In this document: positions 37,224 to 46,518 of the stretch, piece by piece | How the letters are laid out: each line of letters opens with the position of its first letter | How positions within the stretch are numbered: the first letter of the stretch is position 1 | DNA from: Parvibaculaceae bacterium PLY_AMNH_Bact1 | GTDB taxonomy: Bacteria; Pseudomonadota; Alphaproteobacteria; Parvibaculales; Parvibaculaceae | Length of the DNA: 64,000 nucleotides | Assembly (NCBI GenBank): GCA_032881465.1 | Contig: CP126168.1 | Location: 1,612,001-1,676,000 of the forward strand | Reading direction: 5' to 3' | Translations under genes and position numbers: made by a program | The notes under the pieces: generated by a model | The model's input: only the letters and a program-made list of their open reading frames with translations | Databases searched by the model: none | Told to the model about the DNA's origin: nothing

Positions 37224-38075
37224 TTAACCCGCCTTCTCAGCCACTTCTGCTTCCCCGGCACTCTCAAGATGATCGTCTAGAGCCTCGCCATATTCTTGTT
37301 CTGGCTCATCCTCGCTGAAATCACCATCGCCGTCGCCGCCTTCAGCAGAAGGTGTGGGAACGTCGAAGTCCGGCGGCAGGTTTGCTTCCAGGAGACCTGC
37401 GGCGCGCAGTTCCTCGTGCCCTGGCAGATCGCCGATATTTTCGAGACCAAAATGGATCATGAATTCTTCGGTTGTGCCGTAGGTCACCGGACGTCCAGGA
37501 ACCTTGCGACGGCCCCGCAGGCGAACCCATCCGGTTTCCATTAGAACATCAAGAGTGCCCTTGGAAACACTGACGCCGCGGATTTCCTCGATTTCAGCCC
37601 GTGTGACCGGCTGGTGGTAGGCAATGATCGCCAGGGTCTCCATGGCGGCACGGGAGAGCTTGCGTTGTTGAACAGCCTCACGTTCCATCAAGAAGGTCAA
37701 ATCATCGGCGGTCCTGAACATCCATTTGTTCGCCAGACGAACCAGGTTCACTCCCCGTGGCGCGTACATTTTCTGCAGGTCTTCAATGAGAGCGCCGACG
37801 TCAGCACCTTCAGGCAGACGGGCAGCAATACTGTCAATATCCAGCGGTTCAGCGGCCGCAAACAGCAGCGCCTCAATCATGCGCAGGTGCGCAGCGTGCT
37901 CATCACCGGTCGGAAACGGCGTCACATTGTCTGTGTCAGCTTCATCATCCGCGCAAGCTTCGTCGGTCTCAGTGGTGACCCCCTCTTCCTCAGCCGGCGT
38001 TTCAGCAGCTTCTACCTCTTGGGTCGCCTCTGCTTCGGTCTCTTCCACGATGTCGGTGTTCTGCTCGTCTGTCAT
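37224..38075 (-). CDS. scpB: Segregation and condensation protein B
   Basis: Winged-helix partner of ScpA in the SMC condensin. The 283-residue protein has an acidic N-terminal extension of about 65 residues (VEETEAEATQEVEAAETP), then the conserved core LRMIEALLFAAAEPLD, IAARLPEGADV, ETLAIIAYHQPVTRAEIEEIRGV, and WVRLRGRRKVPGRPVTYGTTEEF. A second acidic stretch forms the C-terminus. Bacterial ScpB is often ~190-240 residues, so both ends are extended. Three bases separate it from scpA. Confidence 0.95.
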   Translation of the reverse strand: MTDEQNTDIVEETEAEATQEVEAAETPAEEEGVTTETDEACADDEADTDNVTPFPTGDEHAAHLRMIEALLFAAAEPLDIDSIAARLPEGADVGALIEDLQKMYAPRGVNLVRLANKWMFRTADDLTFLMEREAVQQRKLSRAAMETLAIIAYHQPVTRAEIEEIRGVSVSKGTLDVLMETGWVRLRGRRKVPGRPVTYGTTEEFMIHFGLENIGDLPGHEELRAAGLLEANLPPDFDVPTPSAEGGDGDGDFSEDEPEQEYGEALDDHLESAGEAEVAEKAG

Positions 38076-38078
38076 GGT

Positions 38079-39017
38079 TTACTCGGCTTCTTCGGTGTCT
38101 GGTGTGGGCTCAGTGTCCCGGTCATTTTCGCGAGGAACCTCGCGTTTGCGCACGAAAATGGGCTGAAACGCGTCTCCCTGCTGAACCTCAATATGTCCGT
38201 CCCGGACAAGCTCAAGCGAGGCACTGAATGTACTTGCCAAGGCGGTACGTCGTTCTTTGCCGGTGGCGAAGTCCTCAGGCAAGAGAGCGTCGATACGATC
38301 CCAATCGATCAACATGCCCATCATCTTCTCCAGCCGACGTCGGGCGGCCTCGATGGCAAAAACAGGCTGTTTCTTGATCGTGATCTTGGTGGGCTTCAGC
38401 GCGCGAATGCGTTCTTCCGAATAGGCCTTCAGAAGGTCGTAGAGCGTTCCTGTGTAAACACTTGTACGTGTTACCCGAATACCCTCTGGCGCGCCGCGCT
38501 GGAACACATGCTGGCCCATGCGCTTCCGTTTCATCAGCTCAGCAGCGGAATTGCGCATCGCTTCTAGACGACGCAGCTGGAAGGCCAGACGCGCGGCCAT
38601 TTCTTCGCCGCTCGGCCCCTCTTCTTCCTCTGGTGGCGGAAGCAGAAGCTTCGATTTAAGGAAGGCAAGCCAGGACGCCATAACCAGATAATCAGCTGCA
38701 AGGTCGAGCTCTAGTCGTTTGGCTTCATTGATAAATTCAAGATACTGCTCCGCCAGAGGAAGGATCGCGATCTTGGCAAGATCCACCTTCTGTGTCCGAG
38801 CCAAAGCAAGCAGTACATCAAGCGGGCCTTCAAAGCCGTCAATATCGACGACCAAGCCTCCAGGCTGTGCGACGACGTCAACGCGAGTGCCACCCTCCTC
38901 AAAAGCTTCGCCAGAAGCTCCCGCAGGTTCGTTGTCCTGCGCTGCTGCCTCACCTTCTGGTAAGGGGGCAGCAGTCTGCTGATCGGTGGGCTCAATTTGG
39001 GCGTCTTGGTCAGTCAT
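38079..39017 (-). CDS. scpA: Segregation and condensation protein A
   Basis: Kleisin subunit that bridges SMC heads. The 312-residue protein has a low-complexity N-terminus, then the conserved VDIDGFEGPLDVLLALARTQKVDLAKI, QYLEFINEAKRLELDLAADYLVMA, AWLAFLKSKLLLP and the C-terminal winged helix (AVFAIEAARRRLEKMM to STFSASLELVRDGHIEVQQGDAF). The start at 39017 gives MTDQDAQ; the upstream frame extends 24 codons without a clear ribosome-binding site. Followed by scpB. Confidence 0.94.
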   Translation of the reverse strand: MTDQDAQIEPTDQQTAAPLPEGEAAAQDNEPAGASGEAFEEGGTRVDVVAQPGGLVVDIDGFEGPLDVLLALARTQKVDLAKIAILPLAEQYLEFINEAKRLELDLAADYLVMASWLAFLKSKLLLPPPEEEEGPSGEEMAARLAFQLRRLEAMRNSAAELMKRKRMGQHVFQRGAPEGIRVTRTSVYTGTLYDLLKAYSEERIRALKPTKITIKKQPVFAIEAARRRLEKMMGMLIDWDRIDALLPEDFATGKERRTALASTFSASLELVRDGHIEVQQGDAFQPIFVRKREVPRENDRDTEPTPDTEEAE

Positions 39018-39126
39018 AAAGGCTCGAGCATCACAATACAGGGCTGAATACGGGACATCGGCGGCACCCCCATATGCCATCGACAATCAGGCGAGAATAA
39101 GCCGATTCTCGTGTGGCCTCTCCAGC

Positions 39127-40131
39127 TTAAAGCGAGACGAGAGATGAAAAACGGTGGATAAGATCTTCTAAATCCACACGTTCTGGGTCTGTTCGCATGG
39201 TAAGTGCCTGATCTGCCCGTGCCGCCGAGGTGCCGGAGAGTGTTCGGGCCTCTTTGGCAACAGCCTTCATCTCATCCATGTCCCCATTACAGTGCAGAAC
39301 CAAGTCGCAGCCCGCATCAAGGGACGCTTTTGTCCGCTCCTCAAAACTGCCACCCAAGGCCTTCATAGAGAGATCGTCGGACATCAGGGCGCCGGAAAAC
39401 CCGATTTCATCGCGGATGATCTCAGAAATCACAGTGGAACTGGTGGTCGCTGGATTTTCGGCGTCAATGGCGCTGTATATCACATGCGCTGTCATGGCGA
39501 GCGGTGCATCGGCCAGCACAGAAAAAGGTGCAAAATCAGTCGTAGAAAGTGTTTCGCGGTCGGTATCGACGATCGGTAGCTTTTCGTGACTATCAACCCC
39601 GGCTCGACCGTGTCCCGGGATATGTTTGATAATCGGCAGAACACCGCCAGCGAGTGCCCCTTCCATGGCCGCTTCACCAAGTGCTGAGACGACTTCTGGG
39701 ATCTCCCCATAAGCGCGATTGCCGATGACGTCATGGGCACCTGGAACAGGCACATCCAGCACCGGCAGACAGTCGATATCTACGCCGACGTCTCTGAGCT
39801 CCAGAGCAATCAGCTGGGCGCCTAAACGGGCCGCTGTGAGGCCATCAGACGCAGATGTTGCATAGATGTCCCCAAATCGACGGGCCGGCGGATAAGAACG
39901 CCAATGTGGGGGTCTAAGGCGTGCGACCCTCCCGCCTTCCTGATCAATCAGGATCGGAGCATTCCAGCCAACTGTTGCCCTGAGATCGCTCGTAAGCGCT
40001 CTCACCTGCTCCGGTGTTTCTATATTGCGGGCAAAAATGATGAAGCCCCAGGGATCGCTTTCCGCAAAGAACCGTTTTTCAGCCTCAGTGAGCGTGAGGC
40101 CCAAACATCCATAGATTGCTGATGAGGTCAT
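39127..40131 (-). CDS. nagZ: Beta-N-acetylhexosaminidase NagZ
   Basis: GH3 family enzyme that removes GlcNAc from anhydro-muropeptides during cell-wall recycling. The 334-residue protein has IFARNIETPEQVRALT, IDQEGGRVARLR, the His/Asp motif KHIPGHGRAGVDSHEKLP and the nucleophile region GALMSDDLSMKAL. Cytoplasmic, no signal peptide. It lies 110 bases upstream of scpA and 14 bases after the SPOR-domain gene, in the conserved argS-SPOR-nagZ-scpAB order. Confidence 0.96.
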   Translation of the reverse strand: MTSSAIYGCLGLTLTEAEKRFFAESDPWGFIIFARNIETPEQVRALTSDLRATVGWNAPILIDQEGGRVARLRPPHWRSYPPARRFGDIYATSASDGLTAARLGAQLIALELRDVGVDIDCLPVLDVPVPGAHDVIGNRAYGEIPEVVSALGEAAMEGALAGGVLPIIKHIPGHGRAGVDSHEKLPIVDTDRETLSTTDFAPFSVLADAPLAMTAHVIYSAIDAENPATTSSTVISEIIRDEIGFSGALMSDDLSMKALGGSFEERTKASLDAGCDLVLHCNGDMDEMKAVAKEARTLSGTSAARADQALTMRTDPERVDLEDLIHRFSSLVSL

Positions 40132-40145
40132 AGAACTCGGTATTC

Positions 40146-41015
40146 CTAGCGCTCTTTAACGATGCAATCCTGACCGCGCCCTTTGAGGCGGGTGCAGAGA
40201 GCGGCAGCAGCGTCTTTCGTCTCAAAAGCACCAATCCGTAGGCGGTAGTAGATCCCGCGGTCACCCAGATCTGCCCGCTCAACGTCAGGTGTCAGCCCCG
40301 AAACAAGGTCCGGATAGGCGGTTCGCAGTCTCGCAAATCCAGCGGCGGCCTGCACTTGATCACGGAACGCAGCGATCTGGATGACAAAGCGACCACTAGC
40401 GCCAGGCTGAACAGCAGGGGGTGTTTCCGGCACTGCAACAGGCGGCAGCACGGTTGGTGGTGGCACCACCGCTTCCCCCCGCGTCACGGGTGCGACAGGG
40501 ACAGGCACGACATCAGCGCCCTCTGTGTCAGGTCGACCTTCGCCCGCAGCCAGCGCCTCAGGATCAGGGACGATATCAAGCGCAGGAGGCTGAACCGGCA
40601 TAGGGTCAGCCGTTTCTGGCTTGGGAGCTGGCGTGCGTTCTTCAACCGTCATGGGTTCTTCTGCCCGGGGCAAAAGCTGCTCAATACCGGGCTCGGCCGG
40701 GTCTTCGCCATTCATGCGGTCGTAGATCAGCTTGTCTGTATTGGGTATCTCCATACCGCCGGGGTCATCCGGAGCAACCTTCACGGGCGATCCATCAGCT
40801 TCGATAACCGGTGGCGCATTCCGAGCGCCTTCTCGCATGCCCTGCTGATAGGCCAGGTAGAGGACCCCACCGAACAAGCAAACTGCAAAGAGCAACCCCA
40901 ACAGAACGAACAGCGTGCGTCCGCCTCCGCCACCATCCGTGGCGTCATAGGTATGAAATTCGTCCGTCGCGTCGAGCTCGTAATGCTCTTCGCTGCCGCG
41001 ACCCATATTCGCCAT
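40146..41015 (-). CDS. SPOR-domain inner-membrane protein
   Basis: A 289-residue protein with one transmembrane helix (TLFVLLGLLFAVCLFGGVLYLAY, about residues 34-56), a long Pro/Val/Glu-rich periplasmic linker and a C-terminal SPOR domain (RFVIQIAAFRDQVQAAAGFARL to GIYYRLRIGAFETKDAAAALC, ending GQDCIVKE). SPOR domains bind septal glycan strands without stem peptides. It begins immediately after the argS stop codon and precedes nagZ, an order conserved in alphaproteobacteria. Likely a division protein; exact function unknown. Confidence 0.93.
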   Translation of the reverse strand: MANMGRGSEEHYELDATDEFHTYDATDGGGGGRTLFVLLGLLFAVCLFGGVLYLAYQQGMREGARNAPPVIEADGSPVKVAPDDPGGMEIPNTDKLIYDRMNGEDPAEPGIEQLLPRAEEPMTVEERTPAPKPETADPMPVQPPALDIVPDPEALAAGEGRPDTEGADVVPVPVAPVTRGEAVVPPPTVLPPVAVPETPPAVQPGASGRFVIQIAAFRDQVQAAAGFARLRTAYPDLVSGLTPDVERADLGDRGIYYRLRIGAFETKDAAAALCTRLKGRGQDCIVKER

Positions 41016-42776
41016 TCAGCGCATTTCCTCGATAGGCTCCACGCCCAATACCCCAAGGCCTGAAGCGATCACATACCCCGTCGCCCGAATCAATGCGAGC
41101 CGTGCAAGCGTAACATCTCTTTGTTCTGGAACGATAAATCGCAATTCCGGGTGGTCCTTGCCCTTGTTCCACAGCGCATGGAAGCTGGAAGCCAACTCAT
41201 AGAGGTAAAATGCGACACGGTGCGGCTCATGCACTTCCGCCGCGGATTCAATCATCCGCGGATATTGCAGCATATGCTTGATGAGTCCGAGCTCCGCTTC
41301 ATCGCTCAAGGAGCCCAGGTCGGCATTTGCCAGAGCCCCATCAGAAATATCGAGGCCGACGAGACCTTCATCAGCCGCAGCATTCCGCAATACCGAGTGG
41401 AGACGGGCATGAGCATATTGAACATAGAAGACCGGATTGTCTTTTGACTGCTCCGTGACCTTCGCAAAATCAAAGTCCAGAGGCGCATCATTTTTCCGGT
41501 AGAGCATCATGAAGCGCACGGCGTCGCGGCCCACTTCTTCCACGACGTCGCGGAGTGTGACAAAGGTCCCAGATCTTTTGGACATTTTGATGGGCTCGCC
41601 ATTCCGCATCAAGCGGACGAGCTGACAGATTTTGACGTCAAGATCGGCACCACCGTCGGTCACAGCCTCAACGGCAGATTTCATCCGTTTTACATAGCCG
41701 CCATGATCAGCGCCCCAAACATCGATCAGATGCGTATAGCCCCGCTGATATTTGTCGAGGTGATAGGCAATGTCAGGTGCAAAATAGGTCCAGCTGCCGT
41801 CTGATTTCTTCAGCGCCCGGTCGACATCATCCCCGAAATTCGTTGAGCGAAAGAGCGTCTGTGGTTTGGGCTCCCAATCGTCTGGCGTCTTGCCCTTCGG
41901 GGGCTCGAGGACGCCCACATAGATCAGGTCTTTGTCTTCAAGCTGCTTAAGGGTCGTGTCGATCTTGCCTGACTGATGCAGCTCACGCTCAGAGAAGAAA
42001 ATCTCGTGATCAATCCCGAGGGCGTCAAGATCACCCCGGATCAAATCCATCATAGAGTCGACGGCAGCCGCCCGAACGATCTCGTGCCGCTCTGCTTCAT
42101 CCATAGACAGCAGCTTGTCCCCATGGTCAGCAGCTAGTGCGCGCCCAACAGGGACGAGGTAATCGCCGGGGTAAAGACCTTCTGGGATCTCGCCAATTTC
42201 TTCACCCAAAGCTTCCCGGTAGCGCAGAAAGGCGCTGTCAGCGAGCACGCCAATCTGGCCGCCCGCATCATTGATGTAGTACTCTCGGCAGACGTCAAAG
42301 CTTGCTTTTTCAAGCAGGTTGGCAAGCGCGTCTCCGAAAACGGCACCGCGCGTGTGTCCTACATGCATCGGCCCGGTCGGATTGGCAGAGACATATTCAA
42401 CGTTGACCTTTTGACCCTTACCCATTTCGCTCACGCCATAGGCGGTGCGGGCTGCAAGGACATCTGCAAGGCGGGTCTGCCAGAATGCATCTCGGACAGT
42501 CATATTGATGAAACCTGGTCCGGCAACATCGACTTTGGTGAAATGACCGCTTGCTTCCAGTGCCTTCGAGATACGATCCGCCAGGTCGCGTGGCTTCATG
42601 CCCGAAGGTTTGGCAAGTACCATAGCCGCATTGGTCGCGATGTCCCCATGCGACGGGTCCCGAGGCGGCTCAACAGCCACACGGGAAAGATCCAGGTCGA
42701 CACTGAGGACACCCGCACTTTGGAGGTTGCTGAGTGCTTCAGAGACGATCTCTTCGAAGTGACTGAAAATGTTCAT
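41016..42776 (-). CDS. argS: Arginyl-tRNA synthetase
   Basis: Class I synthetase charging tRNA-Arg. The 586-residue protein has the N-terminal additional domain, the HIGH motif as [12 protein letters not shown] after [11 protein letters not shown], the KMSKS-equivalent [14 protein letters not shown] and the anticodon-binding region ([38 protein letters not shown]). Length normal. First gene of the minus-strand run towards nlpD; dgt lies 108 bases upstream on the same strand. Confidence 0.98.
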   Translation of the reverse strand: MNIFSHFEEIVSEALSNLQSAGVLSVDLDLSRVAVEPPRDPSHGDIATNAAMVLAKPSGMKPRDLADRISKALEASGHFTKVDVAGPGFINMTVRDAFWQTRLADVLAARTAYGVSEMGKGQKVNVEYVSANPTGPMHVGHTRGAVFGDALANLLEKASFDVCREYYINDAGGQIGVLADSAFLRYREALGEEIGEIPEGLYPGDYLVPVGRALAADHGDKLLSMDEAERHEIVRAAAVDSMMDLIRGDLDALGIDHEIFFSERELHQSGKIDTTLKQLEDKDLIYVGVLEPPKGKTPDDWEPKPQTLFRSTNFGDDVDRALKKSDGSWTYFAPDIAYHLDKYQRGYTHLIDVWGADHGGYVKRMKSAVEAVTDGGADLDVKICQLVRLMRNGEPIKMSKRSGTFVTLRDVVEEVGRDAVRFMMLYRKNDAPLDFDFAKVTEQSKDNPVFYVQYAHARLHSVLRNAAADEGLVGLDISDGALANADLGSLSDEAELGLIKHMLQYPRMIESAAEVHEPHRVAFYLYELASSFHALWNKGKDHPELRFIVPEQRDVTLARLALIRATGYVIASGLGVLGVEPIEEMR

Positions 42777-42884
42777 GAATAGTGCCGGTTCTTCAATTCT
42801 GATGTGGGTCAGTTTGTAGGGCTGGGAAGCGGCGCACTCTAGCGGCGCGGCGGCTGCCTTTCCAGCCCAATAATTGGCAGAAAA

Positions 42885-44072
42885 CTACTGCTCTGAGTTC
42901 AGGTCGAACAATCGTCGGTGTTCCATAATTGCAAACCTGTCGGTCATACCGGCGATAAAGTCACAAACGCGCCGAGCTGTTTTGAACCCGCTTGGACCAT
43001 CGCATCCAGCCTGCCACTCAGGGGGCAGCAATTCTGGTTCCTTATGGAGAATGTCAAACAGGTTTTCGACAATCCGCCGGGCTTTGCTCGACATGCGATT
43101 GACCCGGAAGTGTCTATACATCCTGTCAAACAGGAAGGCTTTCAGAGCAGCATCATTCTCCCGCATTGCTGAGGAGAAGGCGGCAACCGGGTGATCCAGC
43201 GCCCGAATTTCTTCTGACGACGTAACGCCAGCCGTTTCAATACGTCTTTTGGTTTCATCGATCAGGTCATTCACCATCCGCCCAATGAGCGAGCGAACAG
43301 CCTCTGAGATGATCCGGCCTTCTTCAATCATCGGGTTGGCATCAATTGCCTCACGAAAAACTTCGCCCGCCAGCGGCACAGCAAGAACGTCATCGACGGT
43401 GAAGAGGCCTGCACGCAAACCATCATCAATGTCGTGATTGTTATAGGCAATATCATCAGCGAGCGCGGCGACCTGGGCTTCGGCCGACGCATAGGTGTGC
43501 AGCTCAAGGTCCTGGGTTTCGGCATACTCAGCGATGGCTCGCGGAAGCTCGTCGGTGGATCGGGCCGCTGTCACAACAGGACCGTTATGTTTGACGAGGC
43601 CCTCAAGAGTTTCCCAGGTCAGGTTGAGCCCATCAAAAGCGGCATAACGTTCTTCAAGCTTAGTGACGATCCGCAAGGTCTGCGCATTGTGATCAAACCC
43701 TCCATAGTTAGCCATGCAAGCGTCAAGCGCATGCTCACCCGCGTGCCCAAAAGGTGTGTGACCCAAATCATGGGCAAGGGCCAGTGCTTCGGCCAGGTCT
43801 TCATCAAGCCCCAGAACCCGGGCGACGGACCGCGCAATCTGGGCTACTTCCAGGGAGTGCGTCAGACGTGTCCGGAAATAGTCGCCTTCGTGGTAGACGA
43901 AAACCTGAGTCTTGTATTTGAGGCGCCGGAAAGCGTTGCAGTGAATGATCCGGTCCCGATCTCGCTGAAACGCTGTCCGGGTGGCACTCTCATGTTCGCT
44001 ATGGACACGGCCACGACTTTTCTCCGCTTTTGCGGCAAAGGAAGCCGTTGCGGCCGGATTGATTATCGCCAA
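42885..44072 (-). CDS. dgt: Deoxyguanosinetriphosphate triphosphohydrolase-like protein
   Basis: HD-domain dNTPase, 395 residues. The metal-binding motif is visible in LTHSLEVAQIARSVARVLG and ALAHDLGHTPFGHAGE, with FRRLKYKTQVFVYHEGDYFRTRLTHS and ADDIAYNNHDIDDGL typical of the Dgt subfamily. It starts at TTG 44072, with GAGG six bases upstream; no ATG is near. Divergent from erpA, an arrangement common in alphaproteobacteria, and upstream of argS. Confidence 0.94.
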   Translation of the reverse strand: MAIINPAATASFAAKAEKSRGRVHSEHESATRTAFQRDRDRIIHCNAFRRLKYKTQVFVYHEGDYFRTRLTHSLEVAQIARSVARVLGLDEDLAEALALAHDLGHTPFGHAGEHALDACMANYGGFDHNAQTLRIVTKLEERYAAFDGLNLTWETLEGLVKHNGPVVTAARSTDELPRAIAEYAETQDLELHTYASAEAQVAALADDIAYNNHDIDDGLRAGLFTVDDVLAVPLAGEVFREAIDANPMIEEGRIISEAVRSLIGRMVNDLIDETKRRIETAGVTSSEEIRALDHPVAAFSSAMRENDAALKAFLFDRMYRHFRVNRMSSKARRIVENLFDILHKEPELLPPEWQAGCDGPSGFKTARRVCDFIAGMTDRFAIMEHRRLFDLNSEQ

Positions 44073-44163
44073 AATGTGCCTCGAAATTGGGTTGAGAACT
44101 TGGGTTTTAGGTCCTGAATCGCTCTATCAGTCCTTTTACCTCTTTGACAATCTGTTTGCTGTA

Positions 44164-44192
44164 CTTACATGGACTGCAGGAAGAGTTATAAT
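44164..44192 (+). promoter_or_regulatory. Promoter upstream of erpA
   Basis: CTTACA (44164-44169) and a perfect TATAAT (44187-44192) are separated by 17 bases, 41 bases before the erpA start. The stretch ACTATCCCCTATCAG between promoter and gene has no recognisable Fe-S regulator site. Confidence 0.5.
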
Positions 44193-44232
44193 GCTTCCAA
44201 ACTATCCCCTATCAGTCGAAGGGATTTAAGGA

Positions 44233-44595
44233 ATGAGCGAAACACCGACCTTGGAACTGCCGGGCCTTGGCGAACCGATTACGGTTTCCGACAGCGCTGC
44301 CAAACGCATTGCGGAGATTATGGCAAGCGAAGGTGGTGACACTGTGCTGCGCGTATCGGTGAATGGCGGCGGGTGCTCAGGCTTCCAATACGCATTTACT
44401 CTCGATGACACACGCCAGGATGATGACCTTGTCCTGGAAAAAGCTGGTGCGACCGTTTTGATCGACAGCGTCAGCCAGATGTATATGGGCGGGTCAGAGA
44501 TCGATTTCGCCGACGATTTGATCGGTCAAGCGTTCAAGATCAACAATCCAAATGCAACCGCCAACTGCGGCTGCGGGACGTCTTTCTCGGTCTAA
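44233..44595 (+). CDS. erpA: Iron-sulfur cluster insertion protein ErpA
   Basis: A-type carrier that delivers Fe-S clusters to apoproteins. The 120-residue protein has the three conserved cysteines as GGGCSGFQYAF and NCGCGTSFSV. The stretch MGGSEIDFADDLIGQAFKINNPNA is typical for ErpA. It is divergent from dgt and preceded by a TATAAT promoter. Confidence 0.94.
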   Translation: MSETPTLELPGLGEPITVSDSAAKRIAEIMASEGGDTVLRVSVNGGGCSGFQYAFTLDDTRQDDDLVLEKAGATVLIDSVSQMYMGGSEIDFADDLIGQAFKINNPNATANCGCGTSFSV

Positions 44596-44670
44596 TATTT
44601 CGGGGTGCTGAGTCCCGCACACATGGTAAGTTCGGCCCCAAATCACCAAGGCCGAAAGCGACCACGCCCA

Positions 44671-45453
44671 ATGAAAATTGCGACATTCAACGTCAACTCG
44701 ATCAAAGCCCGACTAAAGAACCTTCTTCTTTGGTTGGAAGAAGCAGAGCCGGATGTCGTCTGCCTGCAGGAACTGAAATGCGTTGATGATGCCTTTCCGC
44801 GCGAAGAGATTGAGGCCCTTGGCTACAACGTCGCGGTGCATGGCCAGAAGACCTATAACGGTGTCGCTATTCTTTCCAAGTTTCCCCTCGAAGACATCCA
44901 GACCGGCCTGCCTGGCGACGACAGCGATGAGCAAGCTCGCTACGTAGAAGCGCTCGTTGCGGCGGGTGAGAATGTGCTGCGCGTTGGCGCAATTTACCTG
45001 CCAAACGGCAATCCCGTAGACACGGAGAAATACCCTTACAAGCTTGGTTGGATGGATAGGCTCATTGCACACGCAGACAACTTGCTCCAGAACGAGGAAA
45101 TGCTCGTGCTGGCGGGTGACTATAATGTAATCCCGCATGAGGATGACTGCTACGACCCCAAAGCCTGGGCAGATGACGCTCTCTTTAAACCAGAAACCCG
45201 TGCGAAGTTTTATGAGCTCATGAATCTGGGCTTCACGGATTCGTTCCGTGCCTGTCACACAGAACCCAACCGTTACTCATTTTGGGACTACCAACGGGGC
45301 GCCTGGCAGAAAGACAATGGTATTCGCATTGACCACCTATTGCTCTCACCACAGGCAGCGGACCATCTGAAAGCCTGCGACATTGACCGCACACCGCGTG
45401 GTCGGGAGAAACCCTCTGATCACACGCCGGTTTGGATTGAGCTTGATATCTGA
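44671..45453 (+). CDS. xth: Exodeoxyribonuclease III
   Basis: AP endonuclease of base-excision repair. The 260-residue protein starts MKIATFNVNSIKARL and shows CLQELKCVDDAFP, NGVAILSKF, GDYNVIPHEDD, SFWDYQRGAWQKDNGIRIDHLL and SDHTPVWIELD. All catalytic motifs are intact. The ATG at 44671 begins the family's standard N-terminus; the longer frame upstream starts just after erpA and is unlikely. Ends one base from the convergent membrane-protein gene. Confidence 0.97.
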   Translation: MKIATFNVNSIKARLKNLLLWLEEAEPDVVCLQELKCVDDAFPREEIEALGYNVAVHGQKTYNGVAILSKFPLEDIQTGLPGDDSDEQARYVEALVAAGENVLRVGAIYLPNGNPVDTEKYPYKLGWMDRLIAHADNLLQNEEMLVLAGDYNVIPHEDDCYDPKAWADDALFKPETRAKFYELMNLGFTDSFRACHTEPNRYSFWDYQRGAWQKDNGIRIDHLLLSPQAADHLKACDIDRTPRGREKPSDHTPVWIELDI

Positions 45454-46518
45454 CTAGCCTAAAGCTGAGTCGACCAAGCGCTCAACGAGGGCGCCACCGC
45501 CCCATGAGCCGAGCGGAATAAGCAGGAAAAGCGTAAAGCGCGCAAAACCGCCTGGAGCAATGGGCCAGGCGTGAACCTCATTCACTTCCTTCGCATACAT
45601 CAGCAGGCCAGCAAGGTCCTGCCCTGCGCCCGGTCTGCTTTCTCTAAGTGCGGCCCGAGCCTCGGGGATGCGTGCGTGGCACCACGCTGCTTCCTTAGCT
45701 TTTTCTTCCTGAATGCGTTCTCGAAGCGCCCATACAGGTAAGAACAGTCCAACGAGCGCCGCGACAACGCCATAGAGCGTGATAGATCCGACCAGTAGAA
45801 GGTACCGGTCAACAATCGCAACAAATGCAAACGGGGCAACAAAGCCAATCACGATAGCAGCATTCGACAGGCCCTGATTTGTAAATGGCATATAGCGCCC
45901 GAGATCAGTGAGCTCAATCGACGTTATTTCGCGCGCCAGTTCCCAGAATCGGACCGAGTCGGAAATGATGACATGCACGAGGAGCGCAACACCAGCTCCC
46001 AAAATTGGACCCACTATTCTGTGGACATAGACTTCAGGGGACCAATGAGCCGGATTGAACGCATCGTAGTTTCCGACGATGGGGAACTCTAGGATGGGCG
46101 CCATGAATGCAAAGGCAAACCCGCCCAGGGCAACAATGGCGAGACGAAGGGATCCATAGTCATTCAAAGCTGCTTCAGTGCGAGCAATCCCGTCTCTTGG
46201 GACTTCTGGCAACAGCTTGAGCTCTTCTATCGTCCGGTCTGTGCGGTTCTCATGCGCGGCCATCGCCGCGACAACAAATACAAGAAGTTCGCCCAGGATG
46301 AGTACGAGACCGAGTTCAACGAGAAACGTCCCCAACTGCTCCCCTGATCGCTCCACAAATAAGCGACCAGTGATGGCCTCAATCGATAGAACCGCAACAC
46401 CCCATAACGTCGCAAACAAAATACCTCCAAAAAGAGGAGTCATTCCTATGCGGTCAAAGAGTTCTTGTGCAGTTGTCGTCCGCACCATCATATCAAGTCG
46501 TTGAACGATGCTAGTCAT
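45454..46518 (-). CDS. Unrecognised integral membrane protein
   Basis: A 354-residue protein with several hydrophobic segments: about residues 26-48 (PLFGGILFATLWGVAVLSI), 66-88 (LVELGLVLILGELLVFVV), 122-145, 178-198, 235-280 (two) and 330-350. A charged amphipathic stretch (RERIQEEKAKEAAW) lies between the last segments. No family is recognised. Its ATG overlaps the stop codon of the MlrC-like metallopeptidase gene and AGGA precedes it, so the two are translationally coupled, suggesting functional linkage. Confidence 0.75.
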   Translation of the reverse strand: MTSIVQRLDMMVRTTTAQELFDRIGMTPLFGGILFATLWGVAVLSIEAITGRLFVERSGEQLGTFLVELGLVLILGELLVFVVAAMAAHENRTDRTIEELKLLPEVPRDGIARTEAALNDYGSLRLAIVALGGFAFAFMAPILEFPIVGNYDAFNPAHWSPEVYVHRIVGPILGAGVALLVHVIISDSVRFWELAREITSIELTDLGRYMPFTNQGLSNAAIVIGFVAPFAFVAIVDRYLLLVGSITLYGVVAALVGLFLPVWALRERIQEEKAKEAAWCHARIPEARAALRESRPGAGQDLAGLLMYAKEVNEVHAWPIAPGGFARFTLFLLIPLGSWGGGALVERLVDSALG